In this document: one piece after another, positions 44,903 through 53,323 of the stretch | How positions within the stretch are numbered: position 1 is the first letter of the stretch | Layout of the letters: each line of letters starts with the position of its first letter | Source: Seminavis robusta | Taxonomy: Eukaryota; Bacillariophyta; Bacillariophyceae; Naviculales; Naviculaceae | DNA: 64,000 nucleotides | NCBI GenBank assembly: GCA_903772945.1 | Contig: CAICTM010000158.1 | Span: 1-64,000, forward strand | Reading direction: 5' to 3' | The notes under the pieces: generated by a model | Database searches by the model: none | Seen by the model: only the letters and a program-made list of their open reading frames with translations | What the model was told of the DNA's origin: nothing | Position numbers and translations under genes: made by a program

Positions 44903-45307
44903 ATGTTTACTCTTCTACATTTCTTCATCCTCATGCAGCTGGCGGTCACCGTTGATGCTGCTTACGAATACATCTACATGAGTGGACATTACATCCATCA
45001 CTATGTTTTCGCTAGTTTTGCGTTGTGGTTTGTTTGGAACACCGGTGTCATGACTATCAAGGATGTGATCGCGGAAATCAATGATGATGGGAATGCCGGT
45101 GATGCAAGAGTCCCCAAGTACCGTCGTTGGTTGGCTCTTGTGCGCGCCTTCGGTCTTCGTTGGGGTGGTGGATTGATTCCTGGTGACATCAAGGCGGCTG
45201 TTAACGACATTGAAACAAACATTGGAGTCCATGTTACTGATTGGGATCATGAACTTCCTGCTCCTTACGAAGGAGATACGGATGATGACAGCGAAGAAGA
45301 GGAGTAA
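44903..45307 (+). CDS. Small protein of the element with N-terminal signal or membrane segment
   Basis: The frame is open earlier, but the ATG at 44903 starts a hydrophobic leader (MFTLLHFFILMQLAVTVDAA) typical of a signal peptide; the product is 134 residues. A second hydrophobic stretch (YVFASFALWFVWNTGV) may span a membrane. The C-terminal half (RVPKYRRWLALVRAF, then GGGLIPGDIKAAVNDIE) matches the C-terminal half of the 44091-44498 product, and the chain ends in an acidic tail (DDDSEEEE). The pair probably arose by duplication within the element, one member gaining a secretory leader. The function is unknown. It is flanked by the two 42-bp hairpin repeats. Confidence 0.6.
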   Translation: MFTLLHFFILMQLAVTVDAAYEYIYMSGHYIHHYVFASFALWFVWNTGVMTIKDVIAEINDDGNAGDARVPKYRRWLALVRAFGLRWGGGLIPGDIKAAVNDIETNIGVHVTDWDHELPAPYEGDTDDDSEEEE

Positions 45308-45374
45308 CTAAGAATGCTACCTTTAAATCAAGAAAAATCCCTAAACAAAATCCCTACCCCTAATGTAGTGGACA

Positions 45375-45416
45375 ACGACCATTCCACGTTAACACGCTCT
45401 GTTGAAAGCGTGTCAC
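45375..45416. repeat. 42-bp hairpin repeat, copy 2
   Basis: Same sequence as 44561-44602 with one difference. It is followed by a short CACGCT-type simple run (45411-45432). Confidence 0.75.
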
Positions 45417-45764
45417 GCTCACGCTCACGCTTACCGTGGAGGTGGAGACTCCACGTTCTCCTGGTAGTGTTTCTCCTCTAATGATAAAGTACAATTTTGC
45501 CAAACACACACCCGCACTCAAATTTGAGGGGGGGGGGGTATTATTACAGGCAAAATTGGACCTCCTCGTAGAGGTTGGTACAATTCCTACACGAAAAGTG
45601 CCAAGGTCCAAACCCTCCCCGGTTTACGTTTTTGTCACCTGTCTCTCCGCACTTTTCGTCTCCAAACAGCCCAAGCGGCGTGTGAGCGTCTACAAACTCC
45701 ATCAATCCATTATTTTTCTATTAACCCTATCAGTCATGCAGTTCAGTTAGGCCACTAACCCTAG

Positions 45765-46020
45765 TTAGTTAGCATAGCCATAGCCCAGCCCATAGCATTA
45801 GCTAGTTAGCATAGCATTAGCTAGTTAGCATAGCCATAGCCCAGCCCCATAGCATTAGTTAGTTAGTTAGCATAGCCATAGCCCAGCCCATAGCATTAGC
45901 TAGTTAGCATAACCCATAGCATTAGTAGTTAGTTAGTTAGCATAGCCATAGCCCAGCCCATAGCATTAGTTTAGTTAGTAGTCATAGCCATAGCCCAGCC
46001 CATAGCATTAGTTAGTTAGT
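45765..46020 (+). repeat. Imperfect tandem repeat upstream of the Rep gene
   Basis: Five imperfect copies of a unit with the core CATAGCCATAGCCCAGCCC followed by ATAGCATTAG and variable numbers of TTAG or GTTAG links. The array ends about 65 bp before the Rep start, so it could hold binding sites that control Rep or could be a replication-slippage product. An AAGGTCCAAACCC word occurs on both sides of it (about 45602 and 46023). Confidence 0.8.
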
Positions 46021-46085
46021 TCAAGGTCCAAACCCCCACCCATTCGTATAATCGTCACTCTGTCACTCTGTCACTCATAAAAAAC

Positions 46086-47674
46086 ATGAACACAGATGGC
46101 CTCCAGAATCTCTCATCTCCTATCCCTGTCACCGCCCGTACTTGTAAAAATGCTGCCACTCATGACGACAATGGAGTTAGAGAACCTACAGCATGCCATG
46201 ACTCAGTTGGTAACCGCCCACAACCACTGCCGGATGTATCGAACGTGCATCCCCAAGGAGATGCAACAGGTAGAGAAGACTTGCCATCAGACATTACCAA
46301 TGATCAAAGAAACCCTACGGGAAAGGTTAAGTGGAACAATACCGTCCAAGCCAGACACTGGTGTATCACCTTTAACAACTACACCCCTGAAGACTATACT
46401 AAGCCTGAAGAAGGATTTGCAAAAGGCAAAGAAGAAATCATCACCGCGATCATAGGCAGGGAAGTAAGTGCTTCCGGTACCCCCCACCTCCAAGGTTACA
46501 TCCTCCATTTCAAGAAGCGTCTGCGCCAATCAACCGTCCACGCCTTCTTCGGATACAACTCCCCGTGCATGCATTTGAGTGTCCAGGGAGAAGGCGGGAA
46601 ACCCCCACTTGCGGCATTTCGGTACTGTATGAAAGAAGGAGACTACTATATAGTAGGGAAAGACCTCGATAAACATGATGGACTGAAAATTCAAACTAAA
46701 AAGGCAACAGGTCATGTATCTTCAGAGTACACCAATGTGACTGCCAAAATCCAGGAAGGATCCGTCACAACGATGGCAGAAGTGCGAGAAGCATCTGCCG
46801 AACTTGCTGCCCGCCACCAAGAATATTGGCGAGACCTCCTAGTTACCCACCGTGCCAAACCATCAGAGCCAAATCACCCTCTCCACAAATGGCAACAGAT
46901 GCTTGTAGAGAAACTACAAGGCCCAACCAATGACCGAGAAATCATCTTCGTAGTCGACAAAGAAGGCAATGCAGGGAAATCATGGTTTTGCAAATGGTAC
47001 GATCAAAAGTATGGAGAGAAAGAAAGACCTACTTAATAGGAGCAGATAAGCGTGCAGATATAGGCTACGCACTTATCAACAAAGTCATCGAATACGGAGA
47101 CCCCAAGGTAGTATTCATGGACGTACCTCGAGCTCGTCAATCCTACATATCAAGCGCCTTCCTAGAAGATGTAAAGAACAAAAAACTGGACAGTCCGAAA
47201 TACAACTCCAAATCAATTCACCTCAAAGAGATCCCCCACATGGTGGTGATGACAAACGCCTGGCCCTCTAAGACAGTAAATGATCCAGGTTTATCAGAAG
47301 ACCGATACCTCTACCTCTTTATCCAAGGAGACAACGCCGAATGGCTTGAAGGCTACCATGGAGACGAAGGCGGAGCGATGGCACCAGGGTTCCATCTCAA
47401 AGCATACGATGTAATCCAAGCAACAACCCAACCAAGAATCCCCAATAGCCTGCAAGACGCCTTCAACAAAGTGTATGAAACACATCATACAGAACCACAG
47501 AGTCTTCAGAACGCTTTCAACCAAGCAGTGAAAACTTGGCTAGAGAAATCAAAGACAACAACGTCAAACGCTGGCAAATACGTAACCAGTATCATGCAGA
47601 AGCCCATCAGCCGAGCAATGAAAAAACATCTTTCAAGTCAACCGATCGAACAATACACCCATAAGAAGAAATAA
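46086..47674 (+). pseudogene. rep: CRESS-type replication initiator (Rep), broken about once
   Basis: The gene starts at the ATG at 46086 and ends at 47674. All landmarks of a eukaryotic CRESS-DNA Rep are visible in order. The HUH endonuclease part has motif I (WCITFNNY), motif II (HLQGYI) and motif III (YCMKEGDY, with the nicking Tyr and the YxxK Lys). The superfamily-3 helicase part has Walker A (GNAGKSWF), Walker B (VVFMDVPR) and motif C (VVMTNAWP). Such proteins nick the origin loop, join to the 5' end and unwind the circle during rolling-circle replication. Relatives occur in circo-like viruses and in the diatom-infecting Bacilladnaviridae; I cannot place it further without a search. The frame is broken about once and all motifs are still sharp, so the insertion looks recent. 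A matching stem-loop lies at 49292-49337. Confidence 0.85.
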
Positions 47675-47679
47675 GAGCA

Positions 47680-47817
47680 ATGTCTGGAGTCGGTGATAAC
47701 AGAATGTCCTTCCCATTAACGACGAGGTACTCCCCGTACAATAAAAGAACGCCAAGAAAGAGAACTTCAACTTCAACTTCAAGTAAGGACAAAAGCCAAC
47801 AATCCATTCTTAAATGA
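47680..47817 (+). CDS. Possible 45-residue basic peptide
   Basis: An ATG 5 bp after the Rep stop opens 45 codons (MSGVGDNRMSFP..., then a KRTPRKRTSTSTSS-type run). The composition (Lys, Arg, Ser, Thr) suggests a nucleic-acid-binding tail, but the frame is short and may be chance. It is convergent with the zinc-protein gene, overlapping none of it. Confidence 0.25.
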   Translation: MSGVGDNRMSFPLTTRYSPYNKRTPRKRTSTSTSSKDKSQQSILK

Positions 47818-47836
47818 TACTTTAAATCTAGCGCCT

Positions 47837-48145
47837 CTAAATCAACTTGTTCACATTGTCCTCCTCCTTGTATTCAACGACCCGGTATCCATAATTAGGG
47901 ACGTAAGTCCTATTCCCGATAACAATTCCCACAGAACACCTCTTTTTTTCGTCACACGCTGCTACATAATGCCCAGGACCCTGTCCATGATCATGTACCT
48001 CTCCACAGTACGGACACATAATCTCAGTATCTCCCTGCTTCCTCAGCGCGACTGGGATCCCATAAAACCCCTGTAAATAAAGCCGTATTTCCCCCAACCC
48101 CATTGGTACTCCGTTAGCAATCCTAAAGTCGTTCGTCATTGTCAT
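47837..48145 (-). CDS. Small zinc-binding protein of the element
   Basis: 102 residues from the ATG at 48145 (a second in-frame ATG follows two codons later). The centre holds CPYCGEVHDHG, then GHYVAACDEKKRC: two CxxC/C-x-H-x-H type ligands followed by a Cys pair, a layout like the CPYCGxxHxHG...GHxxxxC zinc ribbons found in many mobile elements. The C-terminal part is rich in Tyr and charged residues. It could bind DNA or be a regulator; no direct evidence. It is divergent from the 48158 gene with only 12 bp between the two ATGs, so the pair must share a very short or overlapping promoter. Confidence 0.6.
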   Translation of the reverse strand: MTMTNDFRIANGVPMGLGEIRLYLQGFYGIPVALRKQGDTEIMCPYCGEVHDHGQGPGHYVAACDEKKRCSVGIVIGNRTYVPNYGYRVVEYKEEDNVNKLI

Positions 48146-48157
48146 AATAAAAACCAG

Positions 48158-48526
48158 ATGTTTATTGTCTCCGCCCTTTGTGTTTCGCTCCTAGATTACT
48201 CGACTTTCGTCCAGTTCATACGTCGCGAGTTTGCGACTGAAGCCTTCATAGCTTACAACCATAGTCGAAACCAATTGCAGATGTGTTTGTTGATTAACCC
48301 CGACGAAGAAGTCGACATCCGAAACTGGTTTCCCAATTACTCAGTCCAAGAATTAGACGACGCCACTGTAGAACTTGACCAGCCACTCTCCATAGAAAGC
48401 TGTATGTGGATCTCCATGGCAAACTTAAGCTTAATGCACACGAAGAATCTGAAGAACACTAGGAACCGTCTATGTGAACGCTTAAATCTAACAACCACAC
48501 CTCATTCAGCCCTATTTGAACCTTAA
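48158..48526 (+). CDS. Unknown 122-residue protein of the element
   Basis: The ATG at 48158 opens 122 codons. The start is moderately hydrophobic (MFIVSALCVSLL), but the body is a mixed alpha/beta chain (VQFIRREFATEAFIAYNHSR; DIRNWFPNYSVQELDDATVE). I do not recognise a family. It forms a tight divergent pair with the zinc-protein gene and is followed by the 49-bp repeats. The ordinary codon use and the packing support it as a gene. Confidence 0.5.
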   Translation: MFIVSALCVSLLDYSTFVQFIRREFATEAFIAYNHSRNQLQMCLLINPDEEVDIRNWFPNYSVQELDDATVELDQPLSIESCMWISMANLSLMHTKNLKNTRNRLCERLNLTTTPHSALFEP

Positions 48527-48571
48527 TTCCCAACTTTAAGATAACAAAAAAAATTGAATCCCAACTCGTGT

Positions 48572-48767
48572 GACTAACTTCCGGATACTCGGAAGCCCAT
48601 GTTCCGTGTGACGCACTTCCGACTAACTTCCGGATACTCGGAAGCCCATGTTCCGTGTGACGCACTTCCGACTAACTTCCGGATACTCGGAAGCCCATGT
48701 TCCATGTGACGCACTTCCGACTAACTTCCGGATACTCGGAAGCCCATGTTCCGTGTGACGCACTAAC
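48572..48767 (+). repeat. Four 49-bp tandem repeats with palindromic core
   Basis: The units start at 48572, 48621, 48670 and 48719, are almost identical, and each contains CTTCCGGATACTCGGAAG, a 6-bp inverted repeat (CTTCCG/CGGAAG) around six bases. They lie about 0.5 kb from the origin hairpin, in the only long non-coding stretch of the element's right half. They may be Rep-binding iterons or an enhancer. There are no spacers of differing sequence, so this is not a CRISPR array. Confidence 0.85.
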
Positions 48768-48904
48768 GTCACCACTGGTATGAACGAGCCGGCCGACCCG
48801 CGATACAAGATGCGCGAATGCGTACTTCACTGGTAAGCACTAACATGCAAATGTGAACATGACCAAACGCAACCCCAGCTCACTATTTCTGAGCCTACGG
48901 CAAC

Positions 48905-49231
48905 ATGGCAGAAATATTTCCGAGTCTACTATACGGCAACATGGCAGAAACACTACCGCACTCTGCCACCCATTGGAAACTCCTCATCAACAACCGCGGC
49001 CAAGACCTAGCGACGATACCGAATTGGTTGTCAAACCTGAGCGATGAAGCCCTAGTAGATTGGAGCGCATCCCCCTCAACCGCCACGTCGAATCTACTAG
49101 TTGTGGAAGCCGTTTACGCAGCCAATACGGCCTTACCCAAAAACGACATCGTGAAAGAGCATGGACTTGACAGTGGCGCCATGGTAACCACGTTGCTTCA
49201 TTTCTCTCCCGGTGTACCCGTAGTCAATTAA
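48905..49231 (+). CDS. Unknown 108-residue protein of the element
   Basis: The ATG at 48905 gives 108 residues; a duplicated 19-bp segment (ACGGCAACATGGCAGAAA type, at about 48898 and 48934) provides a second in-frame start 12 codons on, and the true start is uncertain. The chain (WKLLINNRGQDLATIPNWLS, then LVVEAVYAANTALPKND) is probably mostly helical. No family is recognised. It is the last gene before the origin hairpin. Confidence 0.45.
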   Translation: MAEIFPSLLYGNMAETLPHSATHWKLLINNRGQDLATIPNWLSNLSDEALVDWSASPSTATSNLLVVEAVYAANTALPKNDIVKEHGLDSGAMVTTLLHFSPGVPVVN

Positions 49232-49291
49232 ATCAAGTAACTTTCTAGTTTTAATCAACACCGATGGCCCGTCGTACCCCTATCCCTAATG

Positions 49292-49337
49292 CGTGGACCG
49301 AGGTGGGAAATTCATTGTTACCCCACCTCGGTCCACG
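49292..49337. other. Rolling-circle origin stem-loop (CRESS type)
   Basis: A perfect 16-bp stem (CGTGGACCGAGGTGGG, 49292-49307, with its complement at 49322-49337) closes a 14-base loop (49308-49321). The last nine loop bases are CATTGTTAC. CRESS origins carry a nonamer of the type TAGTATTAC in the loop and are nicked just before the final AC; this one shares six of nine positions, including TTAC at the end. Stem length, loop length and nonamer position all fit, and a Rep gene lies 1.6 kb away. Confidence 0.8.
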
Positions 49338-49462
49338 GTCCACCCTACTGTTTTCTCTTTAGTAAAACGTTTAAAGAGTTAAAAGGAGTGGACAGCCCTT
49401 AATTTAAGATCCACCGCATCACTGGCGCGGCATGCGCTCTTGAAGTTGAATCCGAACGCACC

Positions 49463-50772
49463 TTGACACTTGAAGTTGAATCCGAATCCAATCCACCAAT
49501 CAGAAAACTCACCGCTGGAGAGTGTGTATCCCGTGCGAATTTAGGTGTCCTATCGGCAATGAAGTTTGCCCGACTCGTGAAACCGTTATGTAAGGATAAC
49601 ACTGCGGATTCACCAGTGAATAGAATATGGCGCGCTCGAAAAGTGATTTGCCGGTGTTGTACACCCGCAATCAAGAGGAAAACACCACAACCACGAAATG
49701 ACACAACAAAAGCGGCCCCACTGTCGAACGTGTCGAGCCATTTTACTGCACGGTGGTCTACTTTCGAGGCTGTTATGAGAGAGGACTAGTCTATCGTTTT
49801 CGGATTGGGCAGAAGATTGGCATCGCAGTCTTCCGTGATTTTGCGATCACATGCGAAGATGCTGGGATGAGGCGAAACTCCGTGCCGTTGACAGAACTTG
49901 AAGCAATCTATGGTTTGACCGATCAGATATCTACACCGGGGAGATCAAGGACATCTCGCCGGACGGTCGTGCTTTTGAGCATGACATAAACACTTTCCGT
50001 GGGTGTTCTGGAGCAATTGTCTTTCTGCTTGATCAAGGCCAGATTGATACACTCCAACCTCATCAATAAGATAACTATATTCTTTGTCCAGTACTGGAGG
50101 TATCTTAACCCATTTAGCTACAGCAACACTGAGTTATTATCTTACAAGCAGACCAATCTCAGTATCTTTCATATCTTATAGCCACTACCTGGTAAATGCT
50201 TTTATTACATACCCTACTACTAACCATGCCCTGAGACAGTGAGGAGCCACCACCAAAGCTCAAGAAGGCCAAGGTGCAAAGCTAAAATTGATGAAACCAA
50301 AGATTTTGTGGTAGGGAGGCACCCTAAGATGAGGATATGGAGTACTTGGATGTAGATGGTGATGTGGTAGATAGTGGGTACTAGCTGCATTCAATCCCCG
50401 CATAGTCTTAGTATTAGCTTAGGATTTGAGACCTCAGTACTTGTAGCTTATCTTATTGGTTTGGGAAATCTGAGTGTCCGGGTTATCTAAACATTTCCGA
50501 TAAGTTGAGTACTCGGTATCTTACACTTACTTATCTTAAGTGTGAGTGAGGAGTGTAATGGCATCATTCCTGACGACTACGGCAAAGTTATTGCAGTCCA
50601 TGTTGGAGGAAAGTACCGGTACAGTCGTACATGGGAGGTGGTGAGCTCAGAAACATTGCTTTCAAACTTGGCAATGCGTGACGACGGATGTCATACCGGT
50701 AGGTTGCAGGTTGCAAGCCAGAAGTGTCAACCAAAGAATTTTGAGGCTGTGTTTTCATTGTCACCTGGGTAG
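49463..50772 (+). pseudogene. Trypsin-like peptidase remnant, interrupted by a MITE
   Basis: Between about 49711 and 50047 the plus strand reads VEPFYCTVVYFRGCYERG, then FRDFAITCEDAG, and (after a one-base frame change near 49930) DIYTGEIKDISPDG and TFRGCSGAIVFLLD. The last motif is the GCSG/GxSG serine-nucleophile box of trypsin-like peptidases. A 510-bp element follows (50048-50557), after which the frame resumes with NGIIPDDYGKVIAVHVGGKY, a typical continuation for this family. An open frame from 49463 upstream may be the 5' part but shows no motif. With a frame change, an insertion and no clear start, I treat it as a host pseudogene; the catalytic His and Asp are not evident. Confidence 0.55.
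50048..50557. mobile_element. MITE with TA target-site duplication and imperfect TIRs
   Basis: The ends are TACACTCC...GGAGTGTA. The first 30 bases (TACACTCCAACCTCATCAAT...) resemble the reverse complement of the last 30 (TACACTCCTCACTCACACTT...), both followed by AAGATAA. Only one TA flanks each side, as for Tc1/mariner-type insertions. Removing the element and one TA restores a continuous peptidase reading (GQID, then NGIIPDDYGK). It encodes no protein. Confidence 0.7.
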
Positions 50773-51393
50773 TTACTGGAGGACCGCCGGTAGAGGATGC
50801 ATCATCGATTATTTAGAAGTTTTCCGCCTGGCATACTAAGGACGGTTGAAAGCTCCTAACTGTTGATTGAAATTTCAATTTTGGCGCAAACTACAGTGCG
50901 AACTAGTGGTGCTTGTGAAACGGGTACCGGAAGATTCGATTCGATTCGATTCAATCGAATCTTCACTGTTTCCTTACCACCAACTAGCTAGCTAGCTAGT
51001 CTAAGCAAACACGGAGAGGAGGATCAGCATCAGCAAGCTCACAAAGCAGCAAGCTGCTGTACTCTTTTCTCTTTTTGAACATAAGAAATTGCTATGAAAG
51101 AGGGACAAGAACATAAGTGGGAACCAACACAGAGTGTACGAACTCATCAAACCTACTAAACTCCCCTTGTCTACCGCTTCGTTTCTTGCTGACAAGAAGA
51201 ATGATGAATCAACACATGGATCAATCACTTCCCTCCTAGCTCCTAGCATCAATGAGTGCTCTGCAGCTCGGATGCATGAGCTTTTCCAACATTTCGCTGA
51301 CTTTTGAAAAACTCCAATCCTTTCTGGACTTCACCGCGTCGAACCTCCACAAATAGCAGTCAAGTGCCTCCACCTCCGCCATCGAGTTTCCTC
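50773..51393. other. Intergenic region
   Basis: Contains a GATTC simple repeat (about 50935-50965) and CTAG repeats (about 50988-51002). A minus-strand frame at 51001-51252 has no support. Confidence 0.4.
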
Positions 51394-51750
51394 AATTAGG
51401 GTTCATCCCACTCCAAAGCACAAGTCTTGGTCTCGTAGTCAACGCGGAAGCGAGCGTCCATGCGATTGAAGAAATCAGTACCAAGTACGTTGATGTCCGC
51501 GAAATGTCTGTCCTGTGGGGAAAGAGTGACCTCCTGGCGGTCTCCCCATTCAAAGTCACCTTTTTCGTATTGTTCCCGACGTCCTTAACACCCTCCACCA
51601 ATCTGTCCCAGGTTGGTTTTCCAATAAATGTGCAGGTGGCACCCGTATCAAGGAGAAAGACCGTCTTGTTCGTTGTACCCCGAAAGCTGATAACACACGG
51701 AGCAAAGCATCGACTGTACCTTGCCACGACGATACCATTCAACGGGGATT
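51394..51750 (-). pseudogene. Retropepsin-like aspartic protease remnant (fossil)
   Basis: The minus strand carries a retropepsin-like core: FLLDTGATCTFIGKPTW with the D-T-G-A catalytic loop, and towards the other end an INVLGTDFF stretch that corresponds to the late G-x-D motif. It is broken about once. It could be the protease of a Ty3-like element (no reverse transcriptase is nearby) or a single-domain host protease of the same fold. Confidence 0.5.
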
Positions 51751-51913
51751 AATTTGGGCGGCATCCCCGGAAACATGGCAACGGTTCACAACCCCAACTG
51801 AGCTGTGATTTCTCCCAAAGTAACAACCCCTTTTTCATCGGTTCTACGCTCATTCTTCACATCGCTCAAGAGAATATCGAAAGAGGGATCTTGGAGAACG
51901 GGCTTTCCTTCTA

Positions 51914-52010
51914 TCATAGTCTACGTAGTCGTCGCTGTTTTTGTTGCTTGCTAGCTATATACCGATTTAGTACTTCGGTGGTTGTGCGTCGTCTCTTCCT
52001 TCGCTGTTTT

Positions 52011-52054
<44 letters not shown>

Positions 52055-52170
52055 GCTGTTGCTGTTTGCCTGTTGTTGTTGCTGTTGTTGTTGTTGTTGC
52101 TGTTGCTGTTGCTGTTCTGCTTGTTGCTGTTGCTGTTGCTGTTGCTGTTTGCTGTTGCTGTTGCTGTTTT

Positions 52171-52211
<41 letters not shown>

Positions 52212-52255
52212 GCTGGCAGCACGTTCAAAGAGGTGTGCCTCTTAAGCTCCCACAA
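51914..52255 (-). repeat. Trinucleotide repeat region (poly-Asn/Gln/Thr if read)
   Basis: Long (TTG)n, (GTT)n and (TGC)n-type tracts lie at about 52010-52215 on the plus strand. The minus strand is open through them (Thr, Asn and Gln runs followed by KKQRRKRRR), but open frames are expected in such repeats, so a protein is not claimed. They lie upstream of the retropepsin-like remnant in its direction. Confidence 0.8.
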
Positions 52256-53323
52256 GCGGGACTTATAGATTTATGCCGGCTGTGTGGTACCGTAATTCCT
52301 CCACCGGACGTCTTTACAGGTTGGCGCTCTTAGCAGGTGGTCCATGACGACTTAGTTTCTCCTTTGACTAGCTAGCTAGCTAGCTAGCTAGCTAGCTAGC
52401 TAGCTAGCTAGAGCCGAGTCTACAGGTCCTTACTAGCTAGTAGTATGGAAGTCTTCTCGGCAAACTCATGAATCCGTCGGTTTCTTCCCAAGAATCAAAG
52501 TCCACAGCACAAACTATTATCGAACTTAGATTTTACCACTGGACGTTCACTGTCAGCTTGTGTAACCGTTGCAAGAAGACAACGGGGGTTTAGAGTAGGT
52601 AGATTATCTACGGAAGCCAGTTGCATGGTTCCATTTCTTTTTGGTTCAGGCACCTTGTATCGCAGGACAAATGGAGATCGTGGCGGCCGAAGAAAGCATG
52701 TGAGCATGAGGAGTCGAGGCGACAGGGGCACACTTGATGGTTGATTGAATAATCGCTCCTCCGGCTGGGACTTAGTCTAGTACAGAGACGAGCAGGTTTC
52801 TTCACGTGGGCGGGGGGGAACGCGAGAGGAGTTGCGCACCATTGTGGAAGCAAAGCGGCACCATTCTGAGTCCCTGGAATGGAGAACATTATTTGTTCAA
52901 CGAGGCACGGCCCAATTATCTGGACATGATTGGAGATTTGTGGTAAACGTGGCCGTAGGACTTGTCCGGGTACCCTTTTAAAAGCTACGATGCCACCAGC
53001 CTCAAAACCAGGATGATGACGAGTTCGCCTTCGATTCGTGTAGTCGAGAAACCAACAGAGCAAAAACAACCTCATGGCACACTGGTACAAATGAAAGCTT
53101 TGTTCCTGCCTTGGCAACTAAAACACGCCCTTGACTGCCGTGTCTACATGTGGACTCTCCATCAGTAACTTTGCTTTGCTTGGAATCGGTGCAACGCGGC
53201 CAATCCAGCGTGGAGCATAGGATAGATGGCTAATTTAGATTTGGTGTACCGTGTGATCTTTGACATGCAAAATAAAAAGTAAAACACTGATGTGAGAAAA
53301 CGCCGAGCCTGCCAGCCACTTTC
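52256..53323. other. Intergenic region with a CTAG microsatellite
   Basis: (CTAG)n of about 40 bp lies at 52370-52411. No gene is supported; a 169-codon minus-strand frame at 52608-53117 has no motif. The last 80 bp resemble the 3' flank of gene copy A. Confidence 0.5.

Larger units (their letters stand above)
41897..49343. mobile_element. Integrated CRESS-type replicon with tyrosine-recombinase-like gene
   Basis: This 7.4-kb block is unlike its surroundings: eight tightly packed short genes on both strands, intronless, with intergenic repeats. It carries a tyrosine-recombinase-like gene, a rolling-circle Rep with an S3H helicase domain, a zinc-binding protein, several small unknown proteins and, at its right end, a stem-loop of the kind at which CRESS Reps nick. 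A 21-bp sequence from the right arm of that stem-loop recurs at the left end (41897-41917 and 49323-49343, 20 of 21 identical), exactly 7426 bp away, as expected if a circle of this size was integrated as one unit. Two of its genes are broken, each about once; the others look whole, so it is probably young. No capsid gene is recognised, so it may be a plasmid-like relative rather than a virus. Confidence 0.65.

Noticed and set aside
46086-47674. Plasmid or geminivirus-specific Rep assignment
   Set aside because: The motifs fit CRESS Reps in general; nothing seen allows a finer family call.
48572-48767. CRISPR-like array
   Set aside because: The four units are contiguous tandem repeats without unique spacers, in a eukaryotic context.
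51001-51252. 83-residue minus-strand frame with a hydrophobic end
   Set aside because: Short, no homology pattern, and it begins in simple CTAG sequence.
51914-52255. Poly-Gln/Asn protein on the minus strand
   Set aside because: The open frame is what any trinucleotide repeat gives; no flanking domain supports a gene.
52608-53117. 169-residue minus-strand frame
   Set aside because: Cys, His and Arg-rich random-looking composition, no motif, no good start context.
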